A DNA stretch of 64,000 nucleotides from Costus lasius (Eukaryota > Streptophyta > Magnoliopsida > Zingiberales > Costaceae), in NCBI GenBank assembly GCA_027563935.2, contig CM050447.1:13918501-13982500 (forward strand). The letters are read 5' to 3'. Positions within the stretch are counted from its first letter, which is position 1; the number at the start of each line of letters is the position of its first letter. Position numbers and translations under genes: made by a program. Shown piece by piece: positions 23,001 through 35,100 of this stretch. The notes beneath the pieces are model-generated. The model was not told the DNA's origin, made no database searches, and saw only the letters and a list, made by a program, of their open reading frames with translations.

Positions 23001-26000
23001 AATCCCATCGAATTGACTTGCAAGTTAACTGAGTTAATAGTAAAAACTGATTCTATTAATGAGTTGACTCGCCTTGCCTCAGGCAACTCATAAAATCATT
23101 GAACAAGTCAACTCGCATTTTTGACAACACTAGTGCATATTTTACTAGATAGACAAGCCTAGAGTCTAAGCTTAACCTTCCCAAGTTATAGACTTTAAAT
23201 TACAAACAAAGATGCAACTCCTACCATCTGCAAGTTAGCGTAGCCTCATCTATATCCCATCAACTTCAAAAATAAATTCTTGTTTCACTTTTTCCTCTCC
23301 ATAAGTACCAAGCACAAGGGATGAAGAAGTGTTACAACTCACCCAAGGAAACTGATCCATGAACCTCATAGCATGACCCAATTGAAAAATGCTTACACAA
23401 GTTAATGGCAATAAACTCATTATGTCTTATATATCATAAATATTTTCATCTTACTTCTCATATGGACTATACCAAGATATCAATCTCCTCCAGACTTAAG
23501 ATCCTTATCAAGTCCAATGCCTAATGCACAGGTGAGAACCATTCATGAGGCAGTCTATTATTAGCACCACCATCCACAACAAATAACTGTACTTTTTCCA
23601 AGTTTGCTCTAATATCATTTTCTAATGGAAAAATATTTAAGCCCCATTTAACGATAATAAGCTCAATATATTTTATGTACTATGACAATTCTCATCTTTC
23701 TTCCTATGTGACTAAATGGGAATATCATAAGAAGCATTATTAAGGGGAAACAAGGATAAATTGAGCAGTTCTTCATAATATTATTGGCTCTTAGACAACA
23801 TAATAAAGATTCTTCCATACTCTAGAAAAAGGGAAAAGACTTATACAAATACTCATTTGATAAAGTGGAAGGCAATATCTATCAATAGGGTGATTGTCAC
23901 CAACAAGGTTCTGAAAGTGTGTCCATACGTGGAAGGGTGTCATCACTGTCATGGAATGACTAAATGACTTCCAATACTTCTAAGTCATGCTAACGACTCC
24001 AATTATTCAAGTTATGCTAACTACTCTCACCATTCCATTTTATAATAATTTCCACTTGCCCCATAAGCATAGACTGTCTTTGTTTTTGCTGCTTCTTCGG
24101 TAGCTGATTTCTCCTTAAAAGATGCCACCACTTACTTGCATGGCTTTATGGAAAACATGATAGCAGCCGACAAACTTAGTGAAGTGGCGCACCAAGTTAT
24201 TAAGATTGTTGAATTTTATAGTTGGTGTACAGGCAAACAACTAGAGTCATAGAAACTCTATTCTAATTAGAGGGGCTGAAGTACAATTTCAAACTGGATC
24301 ATTCTGTCTTTTGGTGTTTTTGAAATCAAGAAATTTGGGGGAAAGGATCAATATTAGGTTTCTACATTGTGATCATTCACAAATCTCGAACCAGCTGAGC
24401 TACGCTTTGCACTTGCTTATTATTTCCCATAAACCAAGCACTCAGAGAAGCATTTCCATGTGATTATAAACCATGTTATAGCAGAAATAATATGCTCTTA
24501 CAACTTATCAAGTTATCATCAAATTGTAAAACCAAAGATAGAAAAAGTTAGCTTAAGATCTAAGTTTTAAAATATCGCATTTCTTAAAATAAACTAATAC
24601 AGCATCAGAATTAGAACGAGTAGAACAATATTTCGCGTTTCCTACATTTCGCTACAGCCTATGCAGACTTGACAAAAGTTAAAAATGGTTCTTAAGTCAT
24701 AATTGAGCGGAGAATCAACTATCATAACAAACCCAAGTTCTATTCCGACCAAAATAAATAAATATAAACTTGAAGTTTGAATAGATAGTGCTTCTTAACT
24801 AAATCATCTGACTTACATGACCTCCAAACTCAGTTGTAATCCATCGAGACCTTGGCCTTACACCATAATATTGAACACACTGATCCTCGTATGCAGCATA
24901 ATCAAAATCATATTCTGGAAACATGCTACTGTCTTTGCTGCTGGACATAGGCATAACCATCTCTGTACAAGCCTGAAGTCACGTAAAAAATTATTGCCCA
25001 AAGATATTAATAATATGAAAAAGAGTATAATTGAGAAATTAAATACCTGCCAGTTCCAGGCACTCATTCCATGCGGATCATCATCCAAATCAAAACAATC
25101 CACATTACCTGAATAGTTGTAATAGATGCTTACTCCAGCAAATATACGCTCTAAGATACTAGTCCCATTAGGGTAACTATCAATTTGTCTGCATACCTGC
25201 AAAGTGGGATGAATTATTGCAAGGGATAAAAATAAAGCCAATTAAACTATTGATGTGCACTGACTACCCTATATTTCCACTTACTCTCAAACATAAGGTA
25301 AAAGAACTAAGAAACAAATGATCATTCTGAATTTCAACTAAAAGAAGTAGGACCTGGTGTGATAAAATGGACTAACAGACATCAGATGACATAGGATTAG
25401 TTAACAATCACAAAATTTGATGTCTGTCTTACATTAGTTATGTATGTAAAAGATATATGCAGGCAGACGTGTCTGTCAACAAAATGGCAAATGAAATCAA
25501 TAAATAACAACAGAGATAGTAGGACCTAGTAGGCCTTGCATACAGGTGCACTATCCACTAGGTGCACACAATTAGTCATCTAGTGTGATAAGACAGGAGC
25601 ATTACCCTTACAGAAAGAATGAGTGATAAAGCCAAAAACTAAAGATCACCCACTGCCCAGCAGATACTTAAAGAATTAAACTGTTTGAGATCCAAAATAT
25701 GTACTTAAGCAATCTAAAACTTCTTCTTAGATCAAAATAATTACAGAATTATATAGATATTGTCAACTGACCTCCTTTATTGGATTTGACGGCAATGGCA
25801 TGAGAAATTCAGAAGGATATGGGTAGTCAACCATAGCGAGATAGCTGTAAGCAGAATTTAACCAATCCGAGAGTTCCCCAGTATTGTTAAGCTTCCTGTA
25901 GTCCATTAATCCACATTCTCAACATACCAGGAGGAAACATTAGTCATAACAGAAAACAGACAAATTTCCCCTCAATGAGAAGAAAAGACTACCGTCAGAA

Positions 26001-27942
26001 CTCATCTCACCGGCACAAGTGGAAGTCTCTGCTGAGCTTGAGCAAACCATCATTATCCATCCCTTGACTTTCCAGTGCATCCCAAGACTCCTTTATAGCT
26101 TTAAAGCAGCTCAAACTTTCACGCTGAAACAAGTTATAAGCTGGGATCAAGAAGCTAAGCAAAGTAAAGCAAGTAATTATGTCCCTATTCATCCATGTAG
26201 AAGGGAATGAAAATATACTGACTTTAAAGTCATTGGACACAATATCATAGAATGTGTAGGGTGGAACAATGTCTTCAAATTGAAGAATGGGGGCAGAGGA
26301 AGCAAGTGCACCTATGGCAATATGTGGGTACTTTAACCTCATCCAAGCAGCCAGCACTACAGCTCAGCAAGCCAAAGATGTCAACTAAGACATCAGAATT
26401 CAAGAAGAAATATATATAGAAAACAAAAAGTAAAAACAACTTACTTCCTCCGTAGGAACCACCAAATAGTACCACTGGGCTATCTTCTGATGACAAATTA
26501 CGTTTCAGGTCAGTAAGCAAAACAGAAAAGTCAGCAAGTGCTTGCTCAGTTGTAAGATATGACAGAGAATCAGCATTCTTGTACGCATCCTCTTTGCTTC
26601 CATATGGCATCGACTTCCCATAGTATCGGTGCTATCAGAAATGAAGAAACCAAGAAGATAGGATTTTTGGAAGGCCAGGGGATAAATTGACAAATAGTAC
26701 TATGACTTGAAGCATTTTTAGATGCAGAATGACTAAGCTTATTCACTAATATATCTTTAATACAAATCCATTTTTAAAAAAGCATAAAAAATTTAGAAGA
26801 ATCGCATCATTTTCTAATATAGGCGCAAGAAGTTCATGATATATACATGTCTACATAAACTGTAGCTGACTGGAATCATAAGAATAATAATCAAAATTGT
26901 ACAAATAAGACCACTTTTTTCTCTCCTAAATAGAGGATCTCAATTACATTATGTAATAGAACATATAGTTGATAGTTGACCTATTAGAATACCAAATTAA
27001 ATAAAGGAAATATTGCAAAAATAAAGAGGTTTGCTATGTCAAATGAGATTGCCACATGGTCCAAGAATTTCAAAGGATCTGAGTATGAGCCAAATATTTA
27101 TAGTGAAGCTAAGTTCAATTCAAATAACTTAGATAGGTGGTTGGGTGCTACACATTTAAGCTCGAACAGGGCAATGACCGTAGAAATGACCAAAAGGGTA
27201 TGGTGTAATTTGATTTTAAGAAAAGAACTCATAAGGGTGGGGTAAACCTAAGGAGAGTCAACTCATATTGAAATCCCAATTAACTCAACCAGATCCATGA
27301 TACACAGCTCTAAAAAAGGATGATCAGAGTTGCCATTAAGGGATCAGCAATTGACTCATATTGAAATAACTCATATTGAAAATTTCAAGATGGGGTCAGC
27401 ACATGCTACACATCTTGAGATCTTCCTAGACACATGATCCAGTGGTGCTATAACCTTGTGACGAAGTGGAGTTACAACCATGCTGTTTTCTCTGTCAGCA
27501 TGTAAGTATTAATTTCATTTGGGATAGTAGTTTCCTAGAATGGATGATGTTAGAAGGATTACAATCAATTGTTGATGGTGATGTTTGGCAAAAAGGTGTT
27601 ATAGGTAACTCGGGAGACATCAACTCTGAAAAGAGGTAAAGTTAATCCGTTGGAAATTTTCGATAGTAGTATAGGAAAGCATTGCATGTTGTGCTTGTTA
27701 AATAATAACGGTGGAACAAAAGTCAATATTTTCAGGCATATCCTGATCATGTTGAAACTCTTCAGAGGTACTATTGCTATCTCAATGCCGTGTGAATCAT
27801 ATTGCATTTGATGTTGAATATGATCATCCTCATCAGCAACCACTTCACCACCATATATTGTAGCCAAGGATATTGTCTTCTTCAAAAATTCTGTTCAAGA
27901 GTTCATGATCAACAGCACAGTGACCAAAGTCATTAGGGTTAG
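19438..27942. repeat. Right copy of the tandem segmental duplication (matches 1-9149)
   Basis: Position 1 aligns with 19438 and 9149 with 27942. The offset changes from 19437 to 18793 through indels: two inserted elements in the left copy, and about 115 bp in PRCP intron 7 (near 3760-3870) that the right copy lacks. In exons only scattered substitutions separate the copies. The geometry implies a unit of about 9150-27942 (18.8 kb) in tandem with one ending at 9149. Confidence 0.93.
20111..21614. other. Intergenic between DUF616 and PRCP genes, right unit
   Basis: AT-rich sequence homologous to the left-unit stretch at 831-2694 but lacking the two inserted elements found there. No gene seen. 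Confidence 0.6.
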
Positions 27943-29034
27943 CTCTCTTATGAGACAGGAAAATGAAGAAAAGGACATAGGTGGAGGAGAGTACATAATC
28001 TCTGACCAAATAATTTTAATCTTGAGTAAATAAATCCTATCATAAAAAAAAACTGCTCCAACATTTGCAAGAATGTAATGAAGCTGAGCACAGTACACAA
28101 CTATACTACAAATCTCTACTTCCTTGCCTATAGCAGAATCCCTCTTAATGCCATCAATGAAGGCAAAAGCATTTACCACAGTTTGAATGTAGTTGAGTTG
28201 CAAAAAAGGAGGCAACAAACCAATCGAATTGGGTCCAAAACAGAGTGCGAATGGGGAACAATCGGTGTTGAAATGAGAGTAGTCGGGGACGGAACTTTTG
28301 CAATGTATTTCCTGTAGCCAAAGGGAAGACCCTTGTAGAATTTAATAGACTCTCTGCAGTGCTTGACCCAATTCTTTACTTGAAAGCAAGACGGCATGGG
28401 GAGAACGGGGCACAAGTTAAACGGAACCAGCGACAAGGATTCCAGCGGACATGTCGACGGGGAAAACCAGGTACCGGAGCCGTCTCCCGACAAACTTCTT
28501 TTTTAACGGAGTAAATTAGGAAGCACCCGATAGTGATCACTTCTCGAACAAAATACTATAGATTGGATGAAATCAAAATCAAATTATTCGAAAACCAACA
28601 GAGGAACGTTCAAGAGTATTGGTAGCGATGCCGACCTCGGCGAACACGACGAGGGCGCCGAATCGGGGGGCGATGTCCCACACGAAGCCGGTGTTGGCGG
28701 CGAACCACTCGATGTCACCCTCGTTACCACAGTAGAAGAAGATAGGGCCGGAGGGGCGAGCCCAGGAATCGATGCCCGATATGAGGTATCGCTGCTCGAA
28801 AGGCGGCAGATCGGCGAAACTGAAGTGGTCGAGCGGCTGCCTGAAGTAACGCTCCTCGTACTGGTACCCCGCCCGCACAGAGGCGCCGCGCTGCGCGAAT
28901 CTCCCCAGCAAACGCGGCGGCGGCTTCCACCTCGGCGATGAGGAAGCCGAAGAGGGGCAGAAGGAGGAGAAGGCGAGAGAGAGGGCGAGAAGGAGGACGG
29001 TCGCGCAGATGAGCAGAGGCAGCGAGTGCCCCAT
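21615..29034 (-). CDS. Lysosomal Pro-X carboxypeptidase-like serine peptidase (family S28), complete
   Basis: Ten exons: 28636-29034, 26445-26631, 26223-26356, 26011-26123, 25772-25895, 25047-25196, 24817-24972, 21989-22068, 21829-21878, 21615-21754. They join in frame with GT-AG sites to give 510 aa, normal for plant members. S28 peptidases remove C-terminal residues after proline in vacuolar or extracellular spaces. A signal peptide covers about residues 1-30. RYFRQPLDHF opens the enzyme domain. The catalytic serine is in GGSYGG (Ser192), the aspartate in LLDPWSGG (Asp442), and the histidine in GAHHIDLR (His467 or 468). N-glycosylation sites such as NGTS are present. Exon 1 is GC-rich, the rest AT-rich. 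Introns 1 (2.0 kb) and 7 (2.7 kb) are long; the duplication breakpoint homologous to 9149 lies in intron 1 at 27942. The start is the first ATG before the signal peptide. Confidence 0.95.
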
Positions 29035-29416
29035 CTTTCTTTTTCTTTAGGCCCGAGCAGTTCTCACTTTTCAAGTAGCGAGTCATTTATAATTATTTTA
29101 AAATTTGTGAATATTATTTTTTTAATAAAATTATTATTATATATTTTAATTTTAGTATAATTTGTATTTTCTAAAATAATTTAAACTTAACATATGTTTA
29201 TTTATATATATATAATTGAACAACATGGCAAAATAAATACTCAAGACATCATTAAATAACTCAATAAACATTTTTTTTAATATAAAATTTCTATTTAGAT
29301 GAATCATAAATCAAATTATCAATGGCACACATATTCTAATATATTTATAATAATATGTCACACAATAATTATCACTGGTAATGACGAGCAATTAATAGTT
29401 AATTATGTAATTTGTC

Positions 29417-30688
29417 TCAGAGGTGGTCGCACGTGGCCGGGGCGAAGGACAGCACGTGCGCCTCGAGGTTAAAGAGTATGTGCGTGTCCTGCTGCTGGTA
29501 GTTCCCGAAGATGGACAGCCCCTCCGCCCCCGCGAACGTGGAGCAGAGCAACCCCCGCTCCGCCACCTGCAGCATGTACTTGTCCCTCGGCAAGCTCATG
29601 TCCGCGCCCTCGAAGTGGAGCACCACCTCCGGCATGCTCGGAAGCTCCCAAGAAGTCAACGAGAAGCAGAAGTCAACGCCCACGGACTCCAGTTCTGAAG
29701 GCAAATTAACTGCCACCGGCGCATGCGTCTGCGCGATGAGCTCCTTCTTCAGGACTTCATAACCGGTCTGCTCCAAGAACGTCAGGAACGTCCCCGAGTC
29801 GATGATGGTGCCGCCGGAGCCGTCCGGCTTGAGCTGGAACGTGTCGGGTGGGATGGGCAGGACGGTGCCGCCCACCGAGATGCTGTTTAGGATCAGGTGA
29901 TAGAACGTGTCGATGTCGGGGGTTTGGACTATGGGCGTGCTGCGGAAGGAGGCCGATCCGAGGCCGGCCATGGCGCCCAAGAAGAGGTGGCTGGTGGAGG
30001 AGCTGCCGAAGGGGGTGAGGCAGTAGGAGAACTTGCGAGGATGCAATTGCGACGGGAGCGAGAGCGAGCCCCGGCCCATTCCCACGATGCCGGTGGAGTT
30101 CGACAGCGAGCCGGAGTTCGCCATGGCGCACCCGAAGGTGAGGCCGGCCACCGCCGACTCGCCGAAGGTGAGCGTCTCCGTGGCAAGGAAGCCCTGCGAG
30201 TTGGTGCCGTCGCCGTAGCTGGCGTTGTACTGGCAGAGGCGGAGAGTGCAGCCGGTGGCGATCCCGGTGCAGGAGGGGCTGGAGCAGGGGAGGAAGGCGA
30301 AGGAGGAGGAGTTGGAGGGGTTATAGTAGGGGGTGGGCTGGGGAAGGCACTCGAAGCAGGGGATGCATTGGGTCCAGATGAGGTCGCTGCCGGTGTCGAG
30401 GATGGCGGTGATGGGGAACGCCGGGGTGCCAATGGAGAGCTCGAGGAGGTACTCAAAGGAGTCGTATTCGACGGGGGAGCTCACGTCGGAGCGGGAGAAG
30501 TGGGACTCGAGGGATTTGCGCCGGTGGTGGCTGCGGCGGACGGCGCGATGGAAGCGGTCGGAGGCGGAGAAGGAGCCGGTGGAGTCAACGTGGGTGAGGC
30601 CGACACGGAGGCCGGTGGTGGCCGCCGGCGAGGCGAGGGGTAACTGGACGTGCAAGAGAAGCGCAAGAAGCAGCAGCACGATGGCCAT
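29417..30688 (-). CDS. Aspartic protease, nepenthesin/CDR1-like (family A1), single exon
   Basis: An intronless 423-aa preproprotease. Residues 1-20 are a signal peptide, followed by a basic propeptide (about 21-75) and the mature domain starting near FEYLLELSIGTP. The catalytic motifs are DTGS at 98-101 (ILDTGSDLIWTQC) and DSGT at 297-300. A flap tyrosine lies in NASYGDGT. The cysteine-rich nepenthesin-type insert between the first motif and the flap (CIPCFECL, CSSPSC, CTLRLC) is present. The open frame runs further upstream to 30901, but the ATG at 30688 is chosen because it begins the signal peptide and lies below a TATA-like box at 30748-30755. Members act in the apoplast or vacuole, several in defence or development; the substrate here is unknown. 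It is GC-rich, in contrast to the flanks. Confidence 0.94.
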   Translation of the reverse strand: MAIVLLLLALLLHVQLPLASPAATTGLRVGLTHVDSTGSFSASDRFHRAVRRSHHRRKSLESHFSRSDVSSPVEYDSFEYLLELSIGTPAFPITAILDTGSDLIWTQCIPCFECLPQPTPYYNPSNSSSFAFLPCSSPSCTGIATGCTLRLCQYNASYGDGTNSQGFLATETLTFGESAVAGLTFGCAMANSGSLSNSTGIVGMGRGSLSLPSQLHPRKFSYCLTPFGSSSTSHLFLGAMAGLGSASFRSTPIVQTPDIDTFYHLILNSISVGGTVLPIPPDTFQLKPDGSGGTIIDSGTFLTFLEQTGYEVLKKELIAQTHAPVAVNLPSELESVGVDFCFSLTSWELPSMPEVVLHFEGADMSLPRDKYMLQVAERGLLCSTFAGAEGLSIFGNYQQQDTHILFNLEAHVLSFAPATCDHL

Positions 30689-30747
30689 GGCCGATGATGA
30701 TCGGTGATGCTTGATTTGCGTGGATAGAATGTGAGAAGTAAATCCTG

Positions 30748-30755
30748 CATTTATA
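30748..30755 (-). promoter_or_regulatory. TATA box of the aspartic protease gene
   Basis: On the minus strand the sequence reads CTCTATAAATGC, 60 bp upstream of the chosen ATG, a usual spacing for a plant promoter with a short leader. Confidence 0.6.
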
Positions 30756-30901
30756 GAGTCGATTGACGTGGAGGAGATGATCAAAATATGAACGGAGAAT
30801 TCGTCAATCAAGTTACGTCCGGCCGGCGAGGAATGCAGAACTAGGGAAGTGGACACTCGACGACTATTTCTTTGAGCATGAGTATTCATAGTCAAAAACA
30901 C

Positions 30902-32137
30902 ATATCATTTTAAAATTTTATTATTATTCAGTCATTCACATTCTACCTGATACATTCTATTTTTCTTTCTTTTCCATATAGATTCCGTCCAAGATAATAG
31001 ACCCTAAACTTTAGTAGATTCATTCTATTTTTCTTTTTTTACATATGAATTCCGTCCAAAAAAAAAAAAATACCTAAACTTCTTAACAAAGCTAGCAGAT
31101 GATGCTGGTGTCTAAACATGACTCAAGACATCAAGCACAATTTAAATATGATCAATTTAGTAATTGGATCAGTTTAACCTGACACATTTATAAAAGGTCT
31201 GACCAGCACAACTTGTTGAATATATATACATATGTAAAAATAAATATTATATATACTAAAATAAATATTATATATTTAAAAAATATGTTTACTATGTATT
31301 AAAAGTATATTATAGTATATATACATGTGCAAATATGTTTACTTAAATTATCAATTTTATTTTTATAAACCTTTCATTTTTTACCACTAAACTCAATATT
31401 GACCATGTTTGTATTGGTCAATACATCATCAGGTCAGTCAAAAAAAAGATTTTTTCTTTTTTTTTCCCTTCTTCGTTGGTTCAACTCTCTCCATAGACAG
31501 CACTAGGAATATGACTTAAAAATATGTCAAGAGAAGATGCATCAAGATTGTATGCTTTTTAAAAATAATTAGTAAGAAAAAGAAAGGAACAACGACTAGA
31601 ATTGTTCAAGAAATCATATTAAAGAAATGAAATGATCCAACGGCAGTAGAACTGTTCAACTGGACATGCTTTGGGGGTTTCAAATTGAGTGATTATTAAT
31701 TTAAATTTAATTTCATATTTTAATTAAGCAAAGAATTAGAGATAATCTAGAGATTTGTTGATCTTTGGATAAAAATTTAGTCCTCCACATAATTACACTC
31801 AATAAGTGGTTTGACAGATAAATCTATAAGTTTCTTTAAATGAGAAAAATAGGATCAACATCGAAATTCAAGCCCACTTCCACTGATTTAATTAAAAAAA
31901 TTGAATGATATAGTTTGAGGATGATCCACTACATTATTTAAGCTAACACCACATTTGTATATACAGAATCACATAGTTCACCGCTTATGATTTCCGAAGT
32001 TCTCCTTGTTTACCGTCTCCGTTGGTGCCATTGATACATAATATTTTCAAAGAACTGAGAAGCTATGCAGAAGGGCAGGCCTTGTTAACAGTCTAACGTG
32101 CTCTCAACGTTGAAAGAGAATCAAATCAAGAAGCTCC
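30902..32137. other. Intergenic between aspartic protease and GPAT9
   Basis: AT-rich, with short TATA-type runs near 31220-31320. No exon recognised. The right end probably holds the GPAT9 3' UTR. Confidence 0.55.
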
Positions 32138-35100
32138 TTATTTTTCCTCCAACCGTTGCAAAACTGACTCTGCAAAAATCTGCTGCCTGCAATTTGGAAG
32201 AAATTTTTGTAAGGTAGTCTGAAAAAAATTAAGAATGAAAAGCAGTTCCAATAAGATTGCAGTTTCAAGAATATTAAGCTTCCTTCTTCAATCCATATTT
32301 GCTAGAAGAATTAAAATCACAGTATGAATGGCACAAAGGAAGAAATAAATTGTTATTTTTAAGGAGAACGAGCTGAATTACTACAGCATTCAAAAGCATC
32401 CGAACATGATTAGTGAGAAAGCAAATTATGAAAGCACGATAATCAACAGTCAAAAGGCTCGAGAAAAGCTAGATTAGTAAAATATTTTCTGTATGCATCC
32501 AATACAATGATTTTTTTTGTTCTTTTCTGCATCCAATATATTCTTTGCGGACTCGGTAGAAAGTGCCGCTCATCATATGCTTCGGTGATTTGTTTCCCGT
32601 TCTATTCAATGGATGGTGAAGTAGAAACTACATAATCAGGTGAAACCATGATATTGTAATTAATAGGGAAATGTACGATCTTGCAAGCATAAGTTAGGTT
32701 AAACAATGGAATGTTCACTATGTTGGCTAAGAAGAACTTATTTAATTTTTTATTAAAAAAAGGGCATATCCATACTTGCGCTCTGTGAGCTTGGGACTGG
32801 GTCGGAAGTACTTCAGATAACCATCCCATGGGACCTTTTTGAGACCAGCCCGAACAGAAATCATGTCTCGAACCCTAATAGGAATGAATGATCATTAGCA
32901 TAGTGAATAATTTTATAGCTCATGTATTTATATAGTTATTTATCCTAAAACATATTACATTCGAGAAAAGCAATTTTACCTTTCAGCAAACTCAATAGGA
33001 GTCTCACCGTCTCTTATTAACTGAGGTTCCAAGTACCAAACATCACAAACAACAGCCCACGATGTCATTAGCTGCGCTAGGTGTGTTGTGAAAGATTGCC
33101 TGTCAAGCAATAGTCTCAATATTGAGATAAAGAAAATGAGAGTGCGCAATGATAACTAAAGATGTAGAATGCATATAACCTATCAAAGCACATTAGGCAA
33201 ACAGAAAACTTCCTTGGTCCAAAATCTTGGGGTAATATACAATTAGTACCCAACTTATTCTAACAATTTTATTTTTGTATCTAAACTTAATTTTATTTTA
33301 ACCGAGTACATGGAATTTTACTAACGATTAAAACAAGTATCTGCACTAGGCTATCATAATATGATGCTTATGTGGCCTACAAATGTTTAACCTGGTGGCT
33401 AAGTAAACAATAATACCAATTGAATTGAGTGGTAATCAAACGTCCAGCTATATTGTAGGTCACATGATATTTTTTTAATTTTTACCTATTGTCACCCACA
33501 AGGGGAATGTCTTGTGGCCACCATGTGGATCAACATGCGATCAACAACCTACAACAAGAATTGCCAGGTCCGCCACACAGGGTGACAAACTGCCACACGG
33601 ACGACCATGAGGGCACAGGTTGCCACATGAGCCACCGTGTGGCATTTTTTTATATTTCACCACTTCCTATAGCGTGCAAGTGTCATGGCAGACTATGTGG
33701 GCTACCACAGGTGATCATATGGAAGCTATGTCAGTTTTTCTATGCTATACAAACATGCCATTAGTGAAAAGGTAATAGAGGTATCTAATTGAAAACCTAG
33801 TGAAAGTTCAGGTACACAATACAGTCAAAATATAGCTTACATGAATGAAAAAAAGAAATGAAAGGTTGACCAATACAAACATCATCTCCAAGTTAATTAT
33901 CAATGACCAACATAGACATGGCTGCATTGCAACAACTTACCTTTGTACTAATTACAGATCAAGGGGATTAAAAAAGATTAAAGGAATAGGGGAATTAGGA
34001 AAAAAGAAATCACAAAGGGGAATATAAGAAAGATGAGTCTGTAAGTGAATAGTATGTCAAGCATGTGCAATCACAACATGAAGCCTCGTCTTAGAGGCTA
34101 TCCAAATGATTGACAACTAAATAAATTATCCTTAACCAAAACAGATAACCAATCTTGTTGACAAAAAAATATTTCAAATAAATATTATTGAAACAGAAAT
34201 TAAAAACCGTGTAATTGTAACTATTAAAACTTTAGAATATTTAGAAAGTCACGAATACATACTGCAGAAAGTTCAAGTAAAGAAAATGTTAGGTTTTTCA
34301 TAAGTCACATCTAGTTACACTAATAATTTTTCATTGAATGTTTTAGGAGCAACTGAAATTAATCATGCTAAAAAGTTCTTCATTTTTGTCCGCCAACTTT
34401 TTGCAGTTAGTTCAAGTAAATCATTTAAACCATTCAATTATCATGATTGATTTCAAGTAGGTTAAGACGAATGGTTAATTGCTGTGTGCTCATAGGAAAA
34501 TTTCAACTACCATTCTATTGCATAACCAGGATTCTGCTACAGGATGCTGCTACAGGATTCCAGTTGTCTGTAACTCACAAATGGCTTGCATTCAAAACTC
34601 AAACATACCAGGATTCTGCTACAGGATTCCAGTTGTCTGTAATTCACAAATTGTATGCATTCAAAACTCAAACATTCTCAATCTAAATCTTCAACCAGAT
34701 CTTCTATCCATGCATAAATTCTAAATGATGTTTGGATCAACTAAACAAGTACATAGTGACACCAAATAGGAGACACTAATTAATCAGGTTCACAAAAACT
34801 ACAATATCTCAAGATAGAAATTGACTTTGTATCTGATGACTGTGGCAGGTGTTGTAACCTCAGGTGATGGGGGAAGTGGAAGACGGCTTTTCACATCCTA
34901 TGATAAAGGCCACAGGAAGCAAGAGGGGGAGGGAGAGGAGGGGCTGTGTGGCCTGAGAAATTCAAGATATAAAATATCTACTTTCTTTGAAGAATAACAT
35001 CTTATTTATGAGAAAAGTACAAATAATAACATTCTGAATCATCTCTTAACAAAAAAGCATTTCAATTTAAGGAAGCAAAATGATGGATCATGGATGTAAC

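Noticed and set aside
28567..28941. 124-aa plus ORF
   Set aside because: Antisense to PRCP exon 1.
29897..30643. 248-aa plus ORF opposite the aspartic protease
   Set aside because: A GC-rich antisense shadow of the protease gene with Gly/Glu/Ala-rich composition.
33489..33764. 91-aa plus ORF with many His and Cys
   Set aside because: In GPAT9 intron 9, repeated TGCCACA/CCACATG wording; no domain.
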